Source: Pleurodeles waltl (Eukaryota; Chordata; Amphibia; Caudata; Salamandridae). From it: a stretch of DNA of 64,000 nt. Location: positions 767,806,409 to 767,870,408 of the forward strand of contig NC_090447.1 of the NCBI RefSeq assembly GCF_031143425.1, in the 5' to 3' direction. A program made the position numbers and the translations under genes. The notes beneath the pieces were generated by a model. It was not told where the DNA came from. It saw only the letters and a list, made by a program, of their open reading frames with translations, and did no database searches. Positions 54,071 through 64,000 of the stretch are shown here, one piece after another; position 1 is the first letter of the stretch, and the number at the start of each line of letters is the position of its first letter.

Positions 54071-55401
54071 GGGGCATATTTATACTCTGTTAGCACCGAA
54101 TTAGCATAATTTTTTGAAACTCTATTTCGGTGCAAAACGAACTCCATATTTATACTTTGGTGCTAGACCCGTCTAGTGCCAAATTATGGAGTTAAAGTCA
54201 TTTTCTGGAAGTGGAGACTTACCTTGCCTTAATGAGATGCAAGGTTGGCGTTCCCATGAAAAAAATGACTCTATGGCCTTAACGCCTTATTTAGGGGCAT
54301 ATTTATACTCTGCGGCATAGTTATACTCTGTTTGCACCGAATTAGTGTCATTTGTTTTTACTCTAATTCGGTGCAAAACTAACTCCACATTTAATCTTTG
54401 GTGCTAGACCCGTCTAGCACCAAGGCCCTGACTTATACTTTGTTTGCACCGCATTAACATCATTTTTTGACACAAAAGTGGCGCAAACTTACAAATATTG
54501 GCCCTTATTTATACTTTTTACTGCAAAACTGCACTAACTCAGTTTTGCACCAAAAAGTTTAGCACCGGCTTGCACCATTTTGTGCACCAGGTGGGCACCA
54601 TATTTATGGAATGGTGCAAGCCGGTGCAAAGTGTAGGCTAGAGTAAACAAAAAAAATTACTTTAGTCGGGTAGGGCTGGCAGTATAGAAGAAGAGGGTTT
54701 AGCACCAAAAAATGACTTTATGCAGGTTAGAGTAAAAAAAATGATTCTAATCAGATAAGCGTCATTTTATGGTGCTAAACCTACCATGCCATATGACTCC
54801 TGCTTTAGAAAAGGCAGGATTCACGCCCACCAACCCAATGGCCAGCACAGAGGACAAGGGACCCCTGGGCATGGCCATTGCACCCTGTGCCACATATGGG
54901 GGGCCCATTTCAGGGGCCCCATGGCACTTTCAAAAATAAAATGCAATCTTACCTGTACTTACCTGGGATGGGGTCCCCCATCCTCCGCAGTCCCTCTAGT
55001 GTGGGTGGGGGTGCCCCTGGAGCCTGGTGAGGGCACCTGTGGGCTTATTCCATGGTGTTCCACCATGGAAATAGGCCCACAGGTCCCTTAGCGCCTGCCC
55101 TGACCCAGGCTTTAAAAAATGGGCCAAAGCAAGCTTTGCCCCATTTTTGACCCCTCCTCCCTCCCTTGCACCATTTTTGCATGGTGTTAAAGCCATAGAG
55201 TCATTATTTGCACGGGAACACCTACCTTGCATCTCATTAAGGCAAGGGAGGTTTCCACTTCCAAAAAATGACTTTAACTCCATAAATTTGCCACTAGACG
55301 GGTCTAGCACCAAAGTATAAATACGGAGTTAGTTTTGCACCAAATTAGAGTACAAAAAAAAATGATGCTAATTCAGTGCAAACAGAGTATAAATATGCCC
55401 C
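54071..55401. mobile_element. Fold-back element A (arms ~215 bp)
   Basis: The left arm starts GGGGCATATTTATACTCTG at 54071. The right arm ends at 55401 with CAGAGTATAAATATGCCCC. The arms pair through modules such as CTAGACCCGTCTAG, ACTCCATA...GGAGTTAAAGTCA and CCTTGCCTTAATGAGATGCA over about 215 bp. A second truncated left arm starts at 54295. There is no coding capacity. No matching target duplication is obvious (CAA at left, TTA at right). The superfamily is unresolved. Confidence 0.75.
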
Positions 55402-55613
55402 TTAGCATAAAAAAATTACGCTAATCTGGTTAGAGTCATTTATTTTGACTCTAACCTGCCTAACGTAATTTTTTTTTACGCTAGCCTACCCTTTGCACCG
55501 GCTTCCACCATTCCATAAATACGGTGCTAAAAAATGGTGCAAGCCGGTGCAAAACTTTTTGGTGCAAAACTGCATTAGTTCAGTTTTGCACCAAAAAGTA
55601 TAATTAAGGCCCC
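54500..55613. mobile_element. Fold-back element B, interlocked with A
   Basis: The left arm starts GGCCCTTATTTATAC near 54500. The right arm (55402-55613) ends TATAATTAAGGCCCC. Shared modules are AACTGCACTAACTCAGTTTT, ACCGGCTTGCACCATTTT and GGAATGGTGCAAGCCGGTGC (inverted at 55497-55560), then GTAGGCTAGAGTAAA. The core 54830-55130 is GC-richer (GGGGGGCCCATTTCAGGGGC) and has a hairpin GTGGGCTTATTCCATGG / CCATGGAAATAGGCCCAC near 55040-55082. The A right arm lies inside B, directly before B's right arm, giving the order A-B-A'-B'. No coding capacity. Confidence 0.7.
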
Positions 55614-56019
55614 AAGTGTCAACACCAGGCCCATACCTTTTTCATATTTGCAGCCATTACTGTTGGAGAGTTGGAAACAATGCCAATCCAGGCCATGACA
55701 AAAATTTGTAGAAAAGGCAGGTTAATTAGCACATGTTTTGCAGTGCTTCTGTGGGAGAAAGCAGATCTTACAGTTACGTTTCATAGGCTCTTAATCTTGG
55801 CAGTGCATAAGAGTTTGGAAGTGATGGCACTTCGTCGCAATGGCGGCCATGTACCCTCTTCGCTAAACTGAAGTTCCACCCGCCTGACTTAGAGTTGGGC
55901 AGACTAAGTATGTCAGCAATGGAAACTACTCCGTCTCTATCACTGACATAGTCCTCCGATGGCCCAACTGATTAAGGGCCATCGGAGGTATGGCTGTGGA
56001 GTAAATCAAAATGACTGTG
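55614..56019. other. Unique spacer with a small inverted repeat
   Basis: CCTCCGATGGCCC and GGGCCATCGGAGG at about 55953-55988 form a 13-bp-arm hairpin. Otherwise no gene or repeat is seen. Confidence 0.45.
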
Positions 56020-56154
56020 ATAAGGGGCCTCTGAGTCTCCCAAATATCACAAATATCCATTCACATTGGTCTTACTGGAGGCCTTGGGGTTCTCCCTGAT
56101 ATGTTGGGGTCCCACTGCGCCACAAATCCTGCAGGGGCTTGCATTACGCCACTG
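56020..56154. mobile_element. hAT-like element end
   Basis: The stretch ends GCATTACGCCACTG at 56154, on the other strand CAGTGGCGTAATGC, matching the left end of the element at 15101 (CAGTGGCGTAACAAAG). The opposite end is not found, so this is a truncated or diverged copy. Confidence 0.4.
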
Positions 56155-56999
56155 AGGTTTGGACATCTGACCACCCTCTGGCTTTAGAGTGGGCAGTCGA
56201 TGGGCCAGTTTTTACTCTCCCTTCACAGTGAAAACCCTGGTGGTAAAGGATAGCAAAACATTTAAATGACCCCCACATCGTGGGAGAAAACTCCCATGGT
56301 GTCGGCTCATTAGTTTTTGTTTATTCAAAATCAAAATCTTGTTTTGGGATTTTGTTTTTGCAAAAACAGAATAAGTTAAAAGTTTGATGGATGGTAGAGT
56401 TTTTGGATGTCATGAGCGTGGTTCCTGTCAATAATTGAAGATATTTCCTGGGCTGGAGGACATCTCTAAATTTAGAATATATGTACCACAAACTCTAAAT
56501 CAAGCCCTTAGTCTTTTGGGGTGTCTGGACACACATAACTCAGAATAATAATTAGTTTAGTTGATTTCTTTTTCAAGTAAAACAATGCCAGAAACCAAGC
56601 TATAGGGTTTTGGGCAGCACATCATACAAATTAAGGAGGGGCATTGCCTGCAGCCAATGGAGTAAAGAGCGTAGTTTGTACAACTCCTGAGGGACACCCA
56701 AATCCTTCATAATCCTGCCCTCAGTCAATGACCTACAGGCCAGTAGAGGTGTGGAGCCAATGCACTGTTGAGGCAATAGAGATTGGGCATGAAGATCTGC
56801 TGCGGAATGCCAAAATCAGTGCTGCTGCATCTCAAGAGGCTGCCTGAGGAAGGCCCACAAGATGGTGTCTGCCTTGCCACGTCAATTAGCCAAGTGCTGT
56901 CTGTGAGCCAAACATGCTTGGAGCACTTCAGGTGTCACAAATGGTCATTGCTGGAGATTTGCGTTGGTGGTCAGTGTTGGCTGTCGATACTGTAGCACG
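56155..56999. other. No gene seen
   Basis: About 850 bp, AT-leaning, with no motif recognised. Confidence 0.35.
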
Positions 57000-58580
57000 A
57001 AGAGCAGCTCTCACATTGCAGGTCGTCACTGGCGGTTGCTGTAGCTAAGAGAGTCTGGTCCACCTTAGCTTCACATAAGCAGTTGTTTGTGGTGAGTTGC
57101 AGTTCAAACGGGCCTGTTTGGGTTCCTGAAGAGCCCAAAACTTCAGGATTTCTTCTTTTCTTCACAGGAAAAGCTCAACTGAAGCCATCCAAGGGTCAAG
57201 GAACTTGGAAGGCATGTCTTGGGGATCAGGCACTCACTCAGCAGAGGCCAGCAGGGCTCAGGCAGGTCCAGTTGCATGTCCAAGTGGATCAGGTCAGCTT
57301 GGCAGTTGTGGTAGGCCTCTGGATTTGTGTGTGTGCCTGTAGCTCAGAACAGGAGGTCAGCCACATGATGCTTGGAGTCACTTTGCCTGAGATGAAGGGA
57401 GTAGGTCCAGCCTTCCTTCTCAGAGAGCAGGCAGACTTCACGCATCAGGCCAGTCCTCTGGCAGCAGGGCACTCCTTCTTCTGTAGTATTCACAAGTCCA
57501 GGAGTGTACTCAGGAGTGGTTATGAGGGTCTTGTTTTAAAACCTAGTGCCATCTTTAGAGTGGAAGAAACTTCTGGGTTTTTTCCCCCGCAGATGGCTCT
57601 GGTATGTCCTCCCTGCCCTGGTCCCAGGATGTCTGGGGTGACAAAATGCTAGCGTGAAGCTCTTTGTGTATTTGTTGAGGCAGCTCCTTTGAAATGTAAG
57701 TGGGCCTGTGCGCAGCTCTGCCCCTCCTCTCTTGTCAGACCCATCATGCCAACACTTAGTCCCACTTTGTGCTATTGTCTAGGAGAACTACACAAAGGCC
57801 AACATCCAACTACACTTAGTCATGTGACCTTTGATACAGGCACCAAGTGGATAGGACAAGAAAATGGCAACTTTCTAAAAGTGGCATTTTCAGAAAAGGG
57901 ACTTAAAATCCAACTTTATCATTTAAATTACAATTATTTAGACCTCAAACATGATATATAAATGTGTACACAAACAAAAGTTATTACTTATTAAATGTAA
58001 TCAGGTAACCCAGTGGGAGAAGTACACCTCACAATAGCAAAAAACTAATTTGTAAGTTTTTCACTACCAGGAAATGAAAAACATAAAAGTATATTGTCCA
58101 ACATTTTAAATAAAACGCACACTATGGCCTTCCCGTGGGGTGACTTATATATATTAAGAAGGGAGTTTTAGGATTAGCAAAAGGTTTATTTTTCCAGGTT
58201 GAATTGACAGTTTAAAACTGCACACAGGCTACAGTGGCAGGCCTAACACATGTTTTAAAGGGGTAACCTAAGTGGGAGGCACAATAAGTGCTGCAGGCCT
58301 ACTAGTAGCATTTCATTTACCAGCCCTGGATATATGGTATACCACTTTACTAATCAGGTGTAAGCCAATTTTACAATTTTTTAGGGAGTGAGTACAAGCT
58401 CTTTAGCACCAGTGAGCAGTGGTGAAGTGCACAGAGTCCTAAGGCCAAAACAAACAATTTCAGTAAAAGAGAACATGAGAAGGCAAAATGTTTCAGGAAA
58501 GACCACCCTAAGATTGACAGTATAATATGTGCTCCCACCCTTTCCCAGCTGAAACTGAGGAGTAAAATCCAACCTACTGA
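57000..58580 (-). mobile_element. Gypsy LTR (3' LTR of the second gypsy element)
   Basis: It lies directly downstream, on the minus strand, of the RNase H of the second gypsy element. The part 58200-58470 is related in reverse complement to 19510-19780: minus-strand TTTTGGCCTTAGGACTCTG against TTGGCTTTAGGACATTGAG, and GGTAAATGAAATGCTACTAG against TGTAAATTAAATGCTACTAA. The long open frame at 57083-57652 on the plus strand has no domain and is probably chance in this GC-richer part. Both boundaries are approximate. Confidence 0.5.
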
Positions 58581-58728
58581 ACAGACCATCAGCACTGATG
58601 TGGTTTTACCAAGGTCAGTGTTGCAACAAAAGGTCCATTCCCTGTAGGGAGATGGACCACCTCAACAGTTTAGGATTCTCGCCTGTAATCTGCATAAGTC
58701 ATCTGAGGAGTCTGTGGACTGTCTGAAC
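58581..58728 (-). other. Spacer between RNase H and LTR
   Basis: Short stretch after the RNase H frame, containing GGTGGTCCATCTCCCTACAG on the minus strand. A polypurine tract is expected here but I could not place it. Confidence 0.35.
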
Positions 58729-59797
58729 TCAGACGTGAGGACCAAACAGGTATGGCCTCAACTTCTCCAATGCCCAAACGACAGCAATAGCTCCTCTTTC
58801 AATAGAGCACCACCTCTGTTCCTTGGGGAGTAACCTTTTGCTAATAAAGGCAACAGTTTGGCCCAGGCACTCCTCATTTGACTGTGATAGTACAGCCCAT
58901 GTGTCATGCTCTGAAGCATCAGTCTTCACTATAAATTCCTGGGAAAAATCAGGCGCCTTAAATACAGGTGCCCTACATATGGCCTCCTTAGGGTGGCAAA
59001 GGCGCTCTGGCAGCCCTCTGTCCAGATCACTTTCTTAGTCTGCTTCATGAAAGTCAGCTCAGTCAAAGGGGCAACAATGGTGCCATACTCTTTGACAAAC
59101 CTCCTATAATATCCAGTGAGGTCCAGGAAGGCCCTTACTTCGGTCTGAGCTTTTGGGGTTTCCCAAGTTAGTGTAGTCTCTATCTTGGCTTGGAGGGGCT
59201 AGGACCTGTGCGTGCCTACAGGGTTTCTCAGCTACACCACAGTAACCTAACTTATATGACACATGTTGGCTTTGATAGTCAAGCCTGCCTGTTGCAGAGC
59301 CTGAAGCACCTTCTGGAGGTGAAACAGGTGTTTCCCTGAGCTAGGGCTGAAGACAGCTATGACATCTGGGTATGCCTCAGTGAAGGCTTTCATCACAGCC
59401 AGGACCCTGTTTACTCCATCACATCCAGCACTCTGTTTACCAACTTCTGTAAGATGGCAGCGGTTTTCTCCAATCTAGAGGGCATCACACTGAATTGGAA
59501 ATGGCCCTCTGTGATATGGAATGATGACCTCTCTTTAGGCCCATCAGTTAGGGCAATCTGTCAGTACCCTGATGTAAGGTCAAAAATATTCAGAAACTGG
59601 GCAGCTCCAAAGCTGTGGATGAGCTCATGAGCTTCGGGGGTGGGGTGAGCATCAATCTTGGTGACTGAGTTAAGTGTCCTGTAATACACACAGAAAATGA
59701 GTTCCAGACCAGTGCTCGATGGAACAGCTTTGGGCATCAGTACTAATTGGCTGGACCAGGGATTTCTGGAGTGCTCAGTCACCCGTACTGCAAGCAT
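58729..59797 (-). pseudogene. Second gypsy element: RT and RNase H
   Basis: Minus strand. The RT starts with TEHSRNPWSSQLVLMPKAVP, CVYYRTLNSVTKIDAHPTPE and FLNIFDLTSGY (59561-59797). The catalytic box near 59361-59375 reads AYPDVIAVF where YxDDI is expected, so a catalytic Asp is lost. The connection region follows (59040-59170; RAFLDLTGYYRRFV-like, frameshifted). RNase H (58729-58929) has TDASEHDTWAVLSQSNEECL, QTVAFISKRLLPKEQRWCS and ERGAIAVVWALEKLRPYLFG, with its first Asp and Glu motifs recognisable. Stops separate the blocks. Dead copy. Confidence 0.8.
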
Positions 59798-59858
59798 TTT
59801 GGAGCATCCTCCTTAATGTATGCTTTCACCTTATCAGACAACCTTTCAATATTCTTTT

Positions 59859-60272
59859 TCACAGGGATACTGCCCCTGTATCAATGTCACGGGCACACAG
59901 ATGGGTGAGCCCAGGAGTCAGTGATAACAGGGAGGCAAACTGACCCAGCAAGTGGCAACAGTCCCTCTGTTGCTCTGGGGTCAGGGTATGGGTGTGGTTG
60001 ATTCCTTCCACTGACCAATCCTGCTTCTTGGAAGATGAGAGCTTGGGGAGAGGTTCATTCTCCTCCTCAACTCCATCATCTGTCACCAGAGGCATAGTGA
60101 CATTGGACTTCTTATAGTGGTGCTGGAGGCTAACAACACGTAGACCCCTTAAGGAATTCCTGAGGGTCTTGAGATACGCCAGGTAGGTTAACCTCCCCTT
60201 GAGCTCCTTCACCTCATAGGGTTGGACCACCAGGCCTGTAAGGTCCGGTGTTCCACTGATTCCATAACCCAC
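59859..60272 (-). pseudogene. Second gypsy element: integrase C-terminus to RT linker
   Basis: The 137-codon minus frame begins near an integrase C-terminal SH3/GPY-like segment (VVQPYEVKELKGRLTYLAYL, RNSLRGLRVVSLQHHYKKSN). It continues through an acidic linker (TDDGVEEENEPLPKL) to LTPEQQRDCCHLLGQFASLL, a segment usually found just before the RT in gypsy polyproteins. This single frame joins the integrase side to the RT side, which is direct evidence that integrase precedes RT here. Confidence 0.65.
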
Positions 60273-60381
60273 ACTTTTTGGCCAGGCTGAAACTCAACCA
60301 GTGTGGCCTTCTGATAATGCCAGAGTTTCTAAAACTCCGGGACGGCTTCCAGGTTATTAGTAGCCTTTTTCCAGAAGCTCT

Positions 60382-61238
60382 TCATATGAGTCCTGAGAGC
60401 CAACCTGTAGCTGGCGGCATCCTGTGGGAGTTTTTGGGAGCTTGCTTCCACACCCCCTTTACAAGACTGAGAGGCCCTCTGACAGGGTGGCCATACTGAA
60501 GCTCGAAAAGGCTGAACTCATCTCCTTTCTGTGGCACCTTCCTGTAGGCAAGCACTACGCATGGTAAGTGGATGTCCCACTTCCTCCGCAAGGGCTTTGA
60601 TAGACTCATAATCATGCCTTTAAGGGTCTTGTTCAAACTCTGAATTAGCCTATTGATCTTGGGATGATGGGACATGGAGAACTTATAGGTAGCACCATAG
60701 TTGTCCCACATGGACTTCATGTATGCTAACTTGAAGTTGGTACCCTGTCAGATACTACCACCTTGGATACACCCACTCTGAAAAGCATCATCACAAGTGC
60801 TCTGGCCACTGTGGGTGCAGTCACTGTCCTCGGGTTTATAGTATCCAGGTACTGTGTGGCATGGTCTACCAAGACTAGGATTAACCTGTTGACTAGGGCA
60901 GTCTTGGGCTCCAGGGGCCCAACAATCTTGATGTCCATCCTCTCAAAGGGGATGCCTATGCTTGAAAGAGGAACCAGAGTAGTCTTCTGCTTCCCCCTGA
61001 CTTACCACTGGCCTGGCACGTAGGACATGACCTGCTGAACAATTCTGTAGTCACTCTCATCCAAGGCCAATAGAATTGGGTGACAAGCTTGCAAAGGTAT
61101 TGTCTTGCCCCAGTTGTCCTGCCCAGGGTATGTTATGAGCCAAGCCCAGTAGGAAGGCCATATAGCACTGGGGGGCCACCACCACAGAGGTTGCACCAGG
61201 CTCAGGAACCTTAGGCTCACTATACAGGCGTCCAGCAT
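60382..61238 (-). pseudogene. Second gypsy element: integrase
   Basis: Minus strand. The zinc-binding side lies at 61002-61238 (fragmented). The core at 60726-60938 has MDIKIVGPLEPKTALVNRLI and VSKVVVSDR. The rest of the core at 60382-60720 has YKFSMSHHPKINRLIQSLNK, TLKGMIMSLSKPLRRKWDIH and QYGHPVRGPLSLVKGVWKQA. Catalytic state: the position before IVGPL, normally Asp, is Lys; VSDR keeps the second Asp; the usual Glu in the segment after HPQ reads Gln (LIQSLN). Catalysis is therefore lost in addition to frameshifts. It lies upstream of the RT on the minus strand. Confidence 0.8.
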
Positions 61239-62039
61239 AGGTGTCCCCAGCTGCCTGCCTCCTAGGCCTTCAACAGTAGGGCACTCTTTCTGGCTTTGCA
61301 GAACACCTTTCTGGAGGGTCCCCCTTCAGTTTGCTAACTGGCCAGCTCAGGTAGATCCCCCAGCACAGCTATGTACTTCCCTGTAGGTTCTAAGGAGGCA
61401 CCCTCAGACTCTGCCTCCTCCTGGACCATGAGAATTTTAGGAGCTGGCTTCCCACACCCTAGCCCTTCCTCTTTTCGGCAGGAACCTCAGTGATTTTTCC
61501 ATCTTCCAGGCCCTCTTGACTACCCTCTCTGGCTACAATGGACCATGTGGTCAGGCACACCCACTCAGGTAACCCTAACATCTCCAAGGGGACCAGAGCT
61601 CCACCTCTTTCCAGATGGTGTGTTCCTTGTTATTAACAAGTAGACAATCCACAGGCAGAGCTGGATTCACAGCTACTCTCAAGAAACCCGAGACAGCCCC
61701 CCCATTTAAAGGAAACCAAAGCCATGCAATAGTGACTTTCACGGTTGTCTGCTACTAAAATCTGGTGGAACACATTAGCGATTGCCTGCTCTGAGGACAC
61801 CAGCTGACATCTATCAGTAGTTATACTTAATCTGCCTTCTTGAGCCCCTGCTCTTGAAGCTCTTGGTGGCTGGAAGCCCCCTATCCCTGCTGAATCCCTT
61901 GAGCTCAGCCGCAGTGTAGCTCTCCAGGTTGTTGAGCTCAAATCCCTTGCTGGCAGACAGGCAGAGTTACAGGTCCACAAAGTCAGGTGAAATGAAAGTA
62001 AATGGGCCAATCAAGGAGAACTGAAAAAAATCTGGAATC
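61239..62039 (-). other. Second gypsy element: upstream Gag/protease zone, decayed
   Basis: A decayed region where Gag and protease should lie. The minus frame 61633-62010 (125 codons) includes LVADNRESHYCMALVSFKWG but shows no zinc knuckle or DT/SG box that I can identify. Pro/Glu-rich pieces near 61320-61520 look like a linker. The space is too short for a full Gag, so a deletion is likely. Confidence 0.4.
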
Positions 62040-63545
62040 AAGTTGTGAGTATTTGGGTGTACTGGATGATATGGTGTGAGGCCTTATTGTGCAGTACACT
62101 CGCAAATACCGTCTTGGATCGAGTACAGCTCATTTACTTAACCTTGCTCAACCCTGGGTAGCTGTGGCTGCAAACACTAAGGCTTGGCAAATGAACTATG
62201 TGTAAAGCATTTAACTGTGCCAAACAATTCAATAAGAAAGTCACGAAAGAAAGGTGACACCAATTTATAAATGTAGCTTATATTTTTATGAATTTTTAGA
62301 GTCTTTCATGATCAAAATCCACCAGTGGGTTCTGGAGATACACATTTTAGAAGATATTATCACTTTTAAAAACAACCACAAACAAGCATTGGTCAACCAA
62401 AACTTTGGAAACTTTTGAAAAGTTTGAAACAGTTAGTTTGAATATTTCGGCCCAGTTGGGTGAGCCAATTCCAGCAGGACAGAGGTCTATGGGGTCAGAG
62501 TGGACACTTCGGACAGTTACCTCGCCACCAGAGTGTTTTTGAAGCAAGATCCATACTTTATACAACAACCGCCATAGAAGTCACCTGATGCTGAGAGATG
62601 CAGGCAAAAGATGCTTAAAGGATGCTGCAGTTGTGGTACGGTCAAGAGGTGTGTCTTTGTGGTGATTCCCCGGTCCATGAGTGAAGTGGGTGAAGTTGGC
62701 CACAGAGATCAGGGTCCCTCAAAGTTGTCTATGTTGTAGTAGCAGGTCAGCAGATGCTGGTGTACTGTTCAGTCTACACTGTGGTTGGGCCTTGATCCTT
62801 AAGTGGCAGGTATTGTACCTTGGGTGAGATTAATCCAGACTTGGGTAGCACTCCTGGGTCGGACACACTCAGGGACAAACTTGGGCTATCTAGGATTAGT
62901 CCTTTGCAGTGCCCTGTAGCTGGTAGCAGCAAAAGTTGTGTGGTAGCTGCCAACTTGTTGGTTTGGGCAACATCAGCTCTTGTGTCCCTGGAGCAGGTTC
63001 TAGTAGATCAGCCAGCTAATCTTTGGAGTCACTGCTGTAGGTTGGGAAACCACTTTTCTCTGAGCCAGAAGCCTCAGGCACAGTTCATACTTTGCTAGCC
63101 GAAAGTGCAGCAGATGCAGTCCTTCTGACAGTGTAGGGCCTCTTTGAGAAGGCTGCTGCAGCTGGGCAGTCCTCATCCAGTCCTCTCTCGATTCCAGTGT
63201 GATCTGAGGGTTAGAGCGCCAGGGGTGCAATATTTCTCCAAGGAAAGTGCCATGAGTCACTAGCCAATGGGCTACTCGTTCCCATCCTACCTAGCAACAA
63301 CAGTTATATGGTGTTTGGCATCTGGCCATCCTAGAGTGCCACATTCTTGCCTCTTTCAATATGGCAAGACCCTTCCTTTGTTGGTGGGAGTTTGGTAGCC
63401 CACCCTAGAGGTGTGGCTACCAGAGGCCACCCGCCCATGGTAAGACCAGTTTGGTGACAAATTCCCCCCTTAACCCTGTCTCCACTTTGTCTGCAGGAAC
63501 AAAAGGCATCCTGCTCAGGGGTTTTGGCTGCTTCCCTCACAAAGG
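62040..63545 (-). mobile_element. LTR-like region right of the second gypsy element
   Basis: Starts near TGTGAGTATTTGGGTGT (62045) and contains CAACCCTGGGTAGCTGTGG, GTGTAAAGCATTTAA and AAAATCCACCAGTGGG, which have the feel of LTR interior seen at 41.1 kb (AATGTGTAAAG, AATCCAATAAG). It is in the place of a 5' LTR for the minus-strand element but does not clearly align with 57000-58580, so it may belong to another family. Open frames here are unsupported. Boundaries are approximate. Confidence 0.35.
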
Positions 63546-64000
63546 CGGCTTCATCTTTGAAGCTCGACTTTTAGGTTAAAACCCAAAGTAGCCATCCTGG
63601 AAGAGGAGATGACCCCTCAGTCTGCGGCAACTGCCTTTGTTCCTGTGCCGGAGAGTCGTTCACATGTCTTCCCAGGTGGTCAGTAAGCTGTTTGTGTAGC
63701 AGGGCCATTGTGAGGCATGATTAATTGACACCTTACTTGACCCAATTCGGTAGTCTCATTCAGGAGTTAGCCGGGTTGGGATGCAAACTGGGAACCCTTT
63801 GTTAGCCAATGGGGCTACTAACTTTACCCACCTCAAAACGTCAAATTGGAAGTGCTGTTGATAAGAAATTAAAAATATATGACCTACTTGCCTGTCATAG
63901 GGCATATATATATATGAATGACCAAACAGACATTTCCTCACACAAGTCATTTATATGGGATATTAATGTTACACAAAATCACTGAGTGGCACTGTACACA
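63546..64000. other. No gene seen to the right edge
   Basis: About 450 bp with a short TATATATATATA tract near 63905. No recognisable element. Confidence 0.4.

Noticed and set aside
57083..57652. 189-codon plus-strand frame as a host gene
   Set aside because: No ATG-based domain, no introns or motifs, and it lies inside an LTR-like region of the opposite-strand gypsy element.
1..64000. tRNA, rRNA or other structured RNA genes
   Set aside because: I looked for cloverleaf-like arms with B-box motifs and rRNA landmarks and saw none that I could defend.

Overview
This window looks like repeat-rich, non-genic chromosomal DNA from a very large vertebrate genome. A salamander (for example a newt or axolotl relative) is my best guess. 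That rests on the mix of element families (piggyBac, Harbinger, DIRS, two kinds of Ty3/gypsy, a LINE reverse transcriptase) and on general knowledge of salamander repeats; no host gene names the species. I found no convincing host protein-coding exon, rRNA, tRNA or CRISPR array. Nearly everything that can be identified is transposon or satellite.

Layout. (1) 1-9765 is a satellite of 26 head-to-tail units of 383/384 bp. It has a ten-unit higher-order period of 3,833 bp and, further right, a duplicated three-unit block of 1,149 bp. (2) 9766-15028 is the right-hand part of a piggyBac transposon on the minus strand: a 28-bp minisatellite, a polyadenylation signal, an uninterrupted 596-codon transposase with its DDD triad and C-terminal Cys-rich domain, a ~160-bp hairpin minisatellite, a chain of perfect palindromes, and a terminal GGGG followed by the expected TTAA target site. 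Its left end is not seen before the satellite begins, so the satellite may lie inside the element. (3) 15101-15269 is a small hAT-like element. About 15.4-18.0 kb is a decayed DIRS-type retroelement (tyrosine recombinase and Gag remnants, minus strand). (4) 18584-19211 is a 628-bp Harbinger-type MITE made almost wholly of back-to-back palindromes. (5) About 19.5-20.76 kb is an LTR of a gypsy family that recurs at 41.1 kb and 57-58.6 kb.

(6) 20836-34947 is a nested structure. A minus-strand Ty3/gypsy retrotransposon, about 5.3 kb without insertions, has ~164-190-bp LTRs, a polypurine tract, Gag, zinc knuckles, protease, RT, RNase H and integrase. It is split twice: by a 7,681-bp Harbinger element (22145-29825) in the integrase and by a 1,147-bp non-autonomous Harbinger (31053-32199, TAA target duplication) in the RT. 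The large Harbinger carries a minus-strand transposase between two different plus-strand Myb/SANT-like genes, all decayed.

(7) 34.9-57 kb is mostly sequence in which I see no gene. It contains a (TA)n tract beside a 70-bp-arm palindrome, a 157-bp MITE with TAA duplications, a LINE RT fragment at 38.0 kb, hairpin-rich non-autonomous elements, two unexplained coding-like stretches (42.78-43.38 kb and 53.76-54.07 kb) and an interlocked pair of fold-back elements (54071-55613). (8) 57-63.5 kb is a second decayed minus-strand gypsy element. Its integrase lies upstream of the RT, the inverted order known from the Gmr1-like clade.

The elements do not form a host pathway. Relative state of decay suggests that the piggyBac transposase is the youngest coding unit and that the gypsy, Harbinger and DIRS genes are dead copies.
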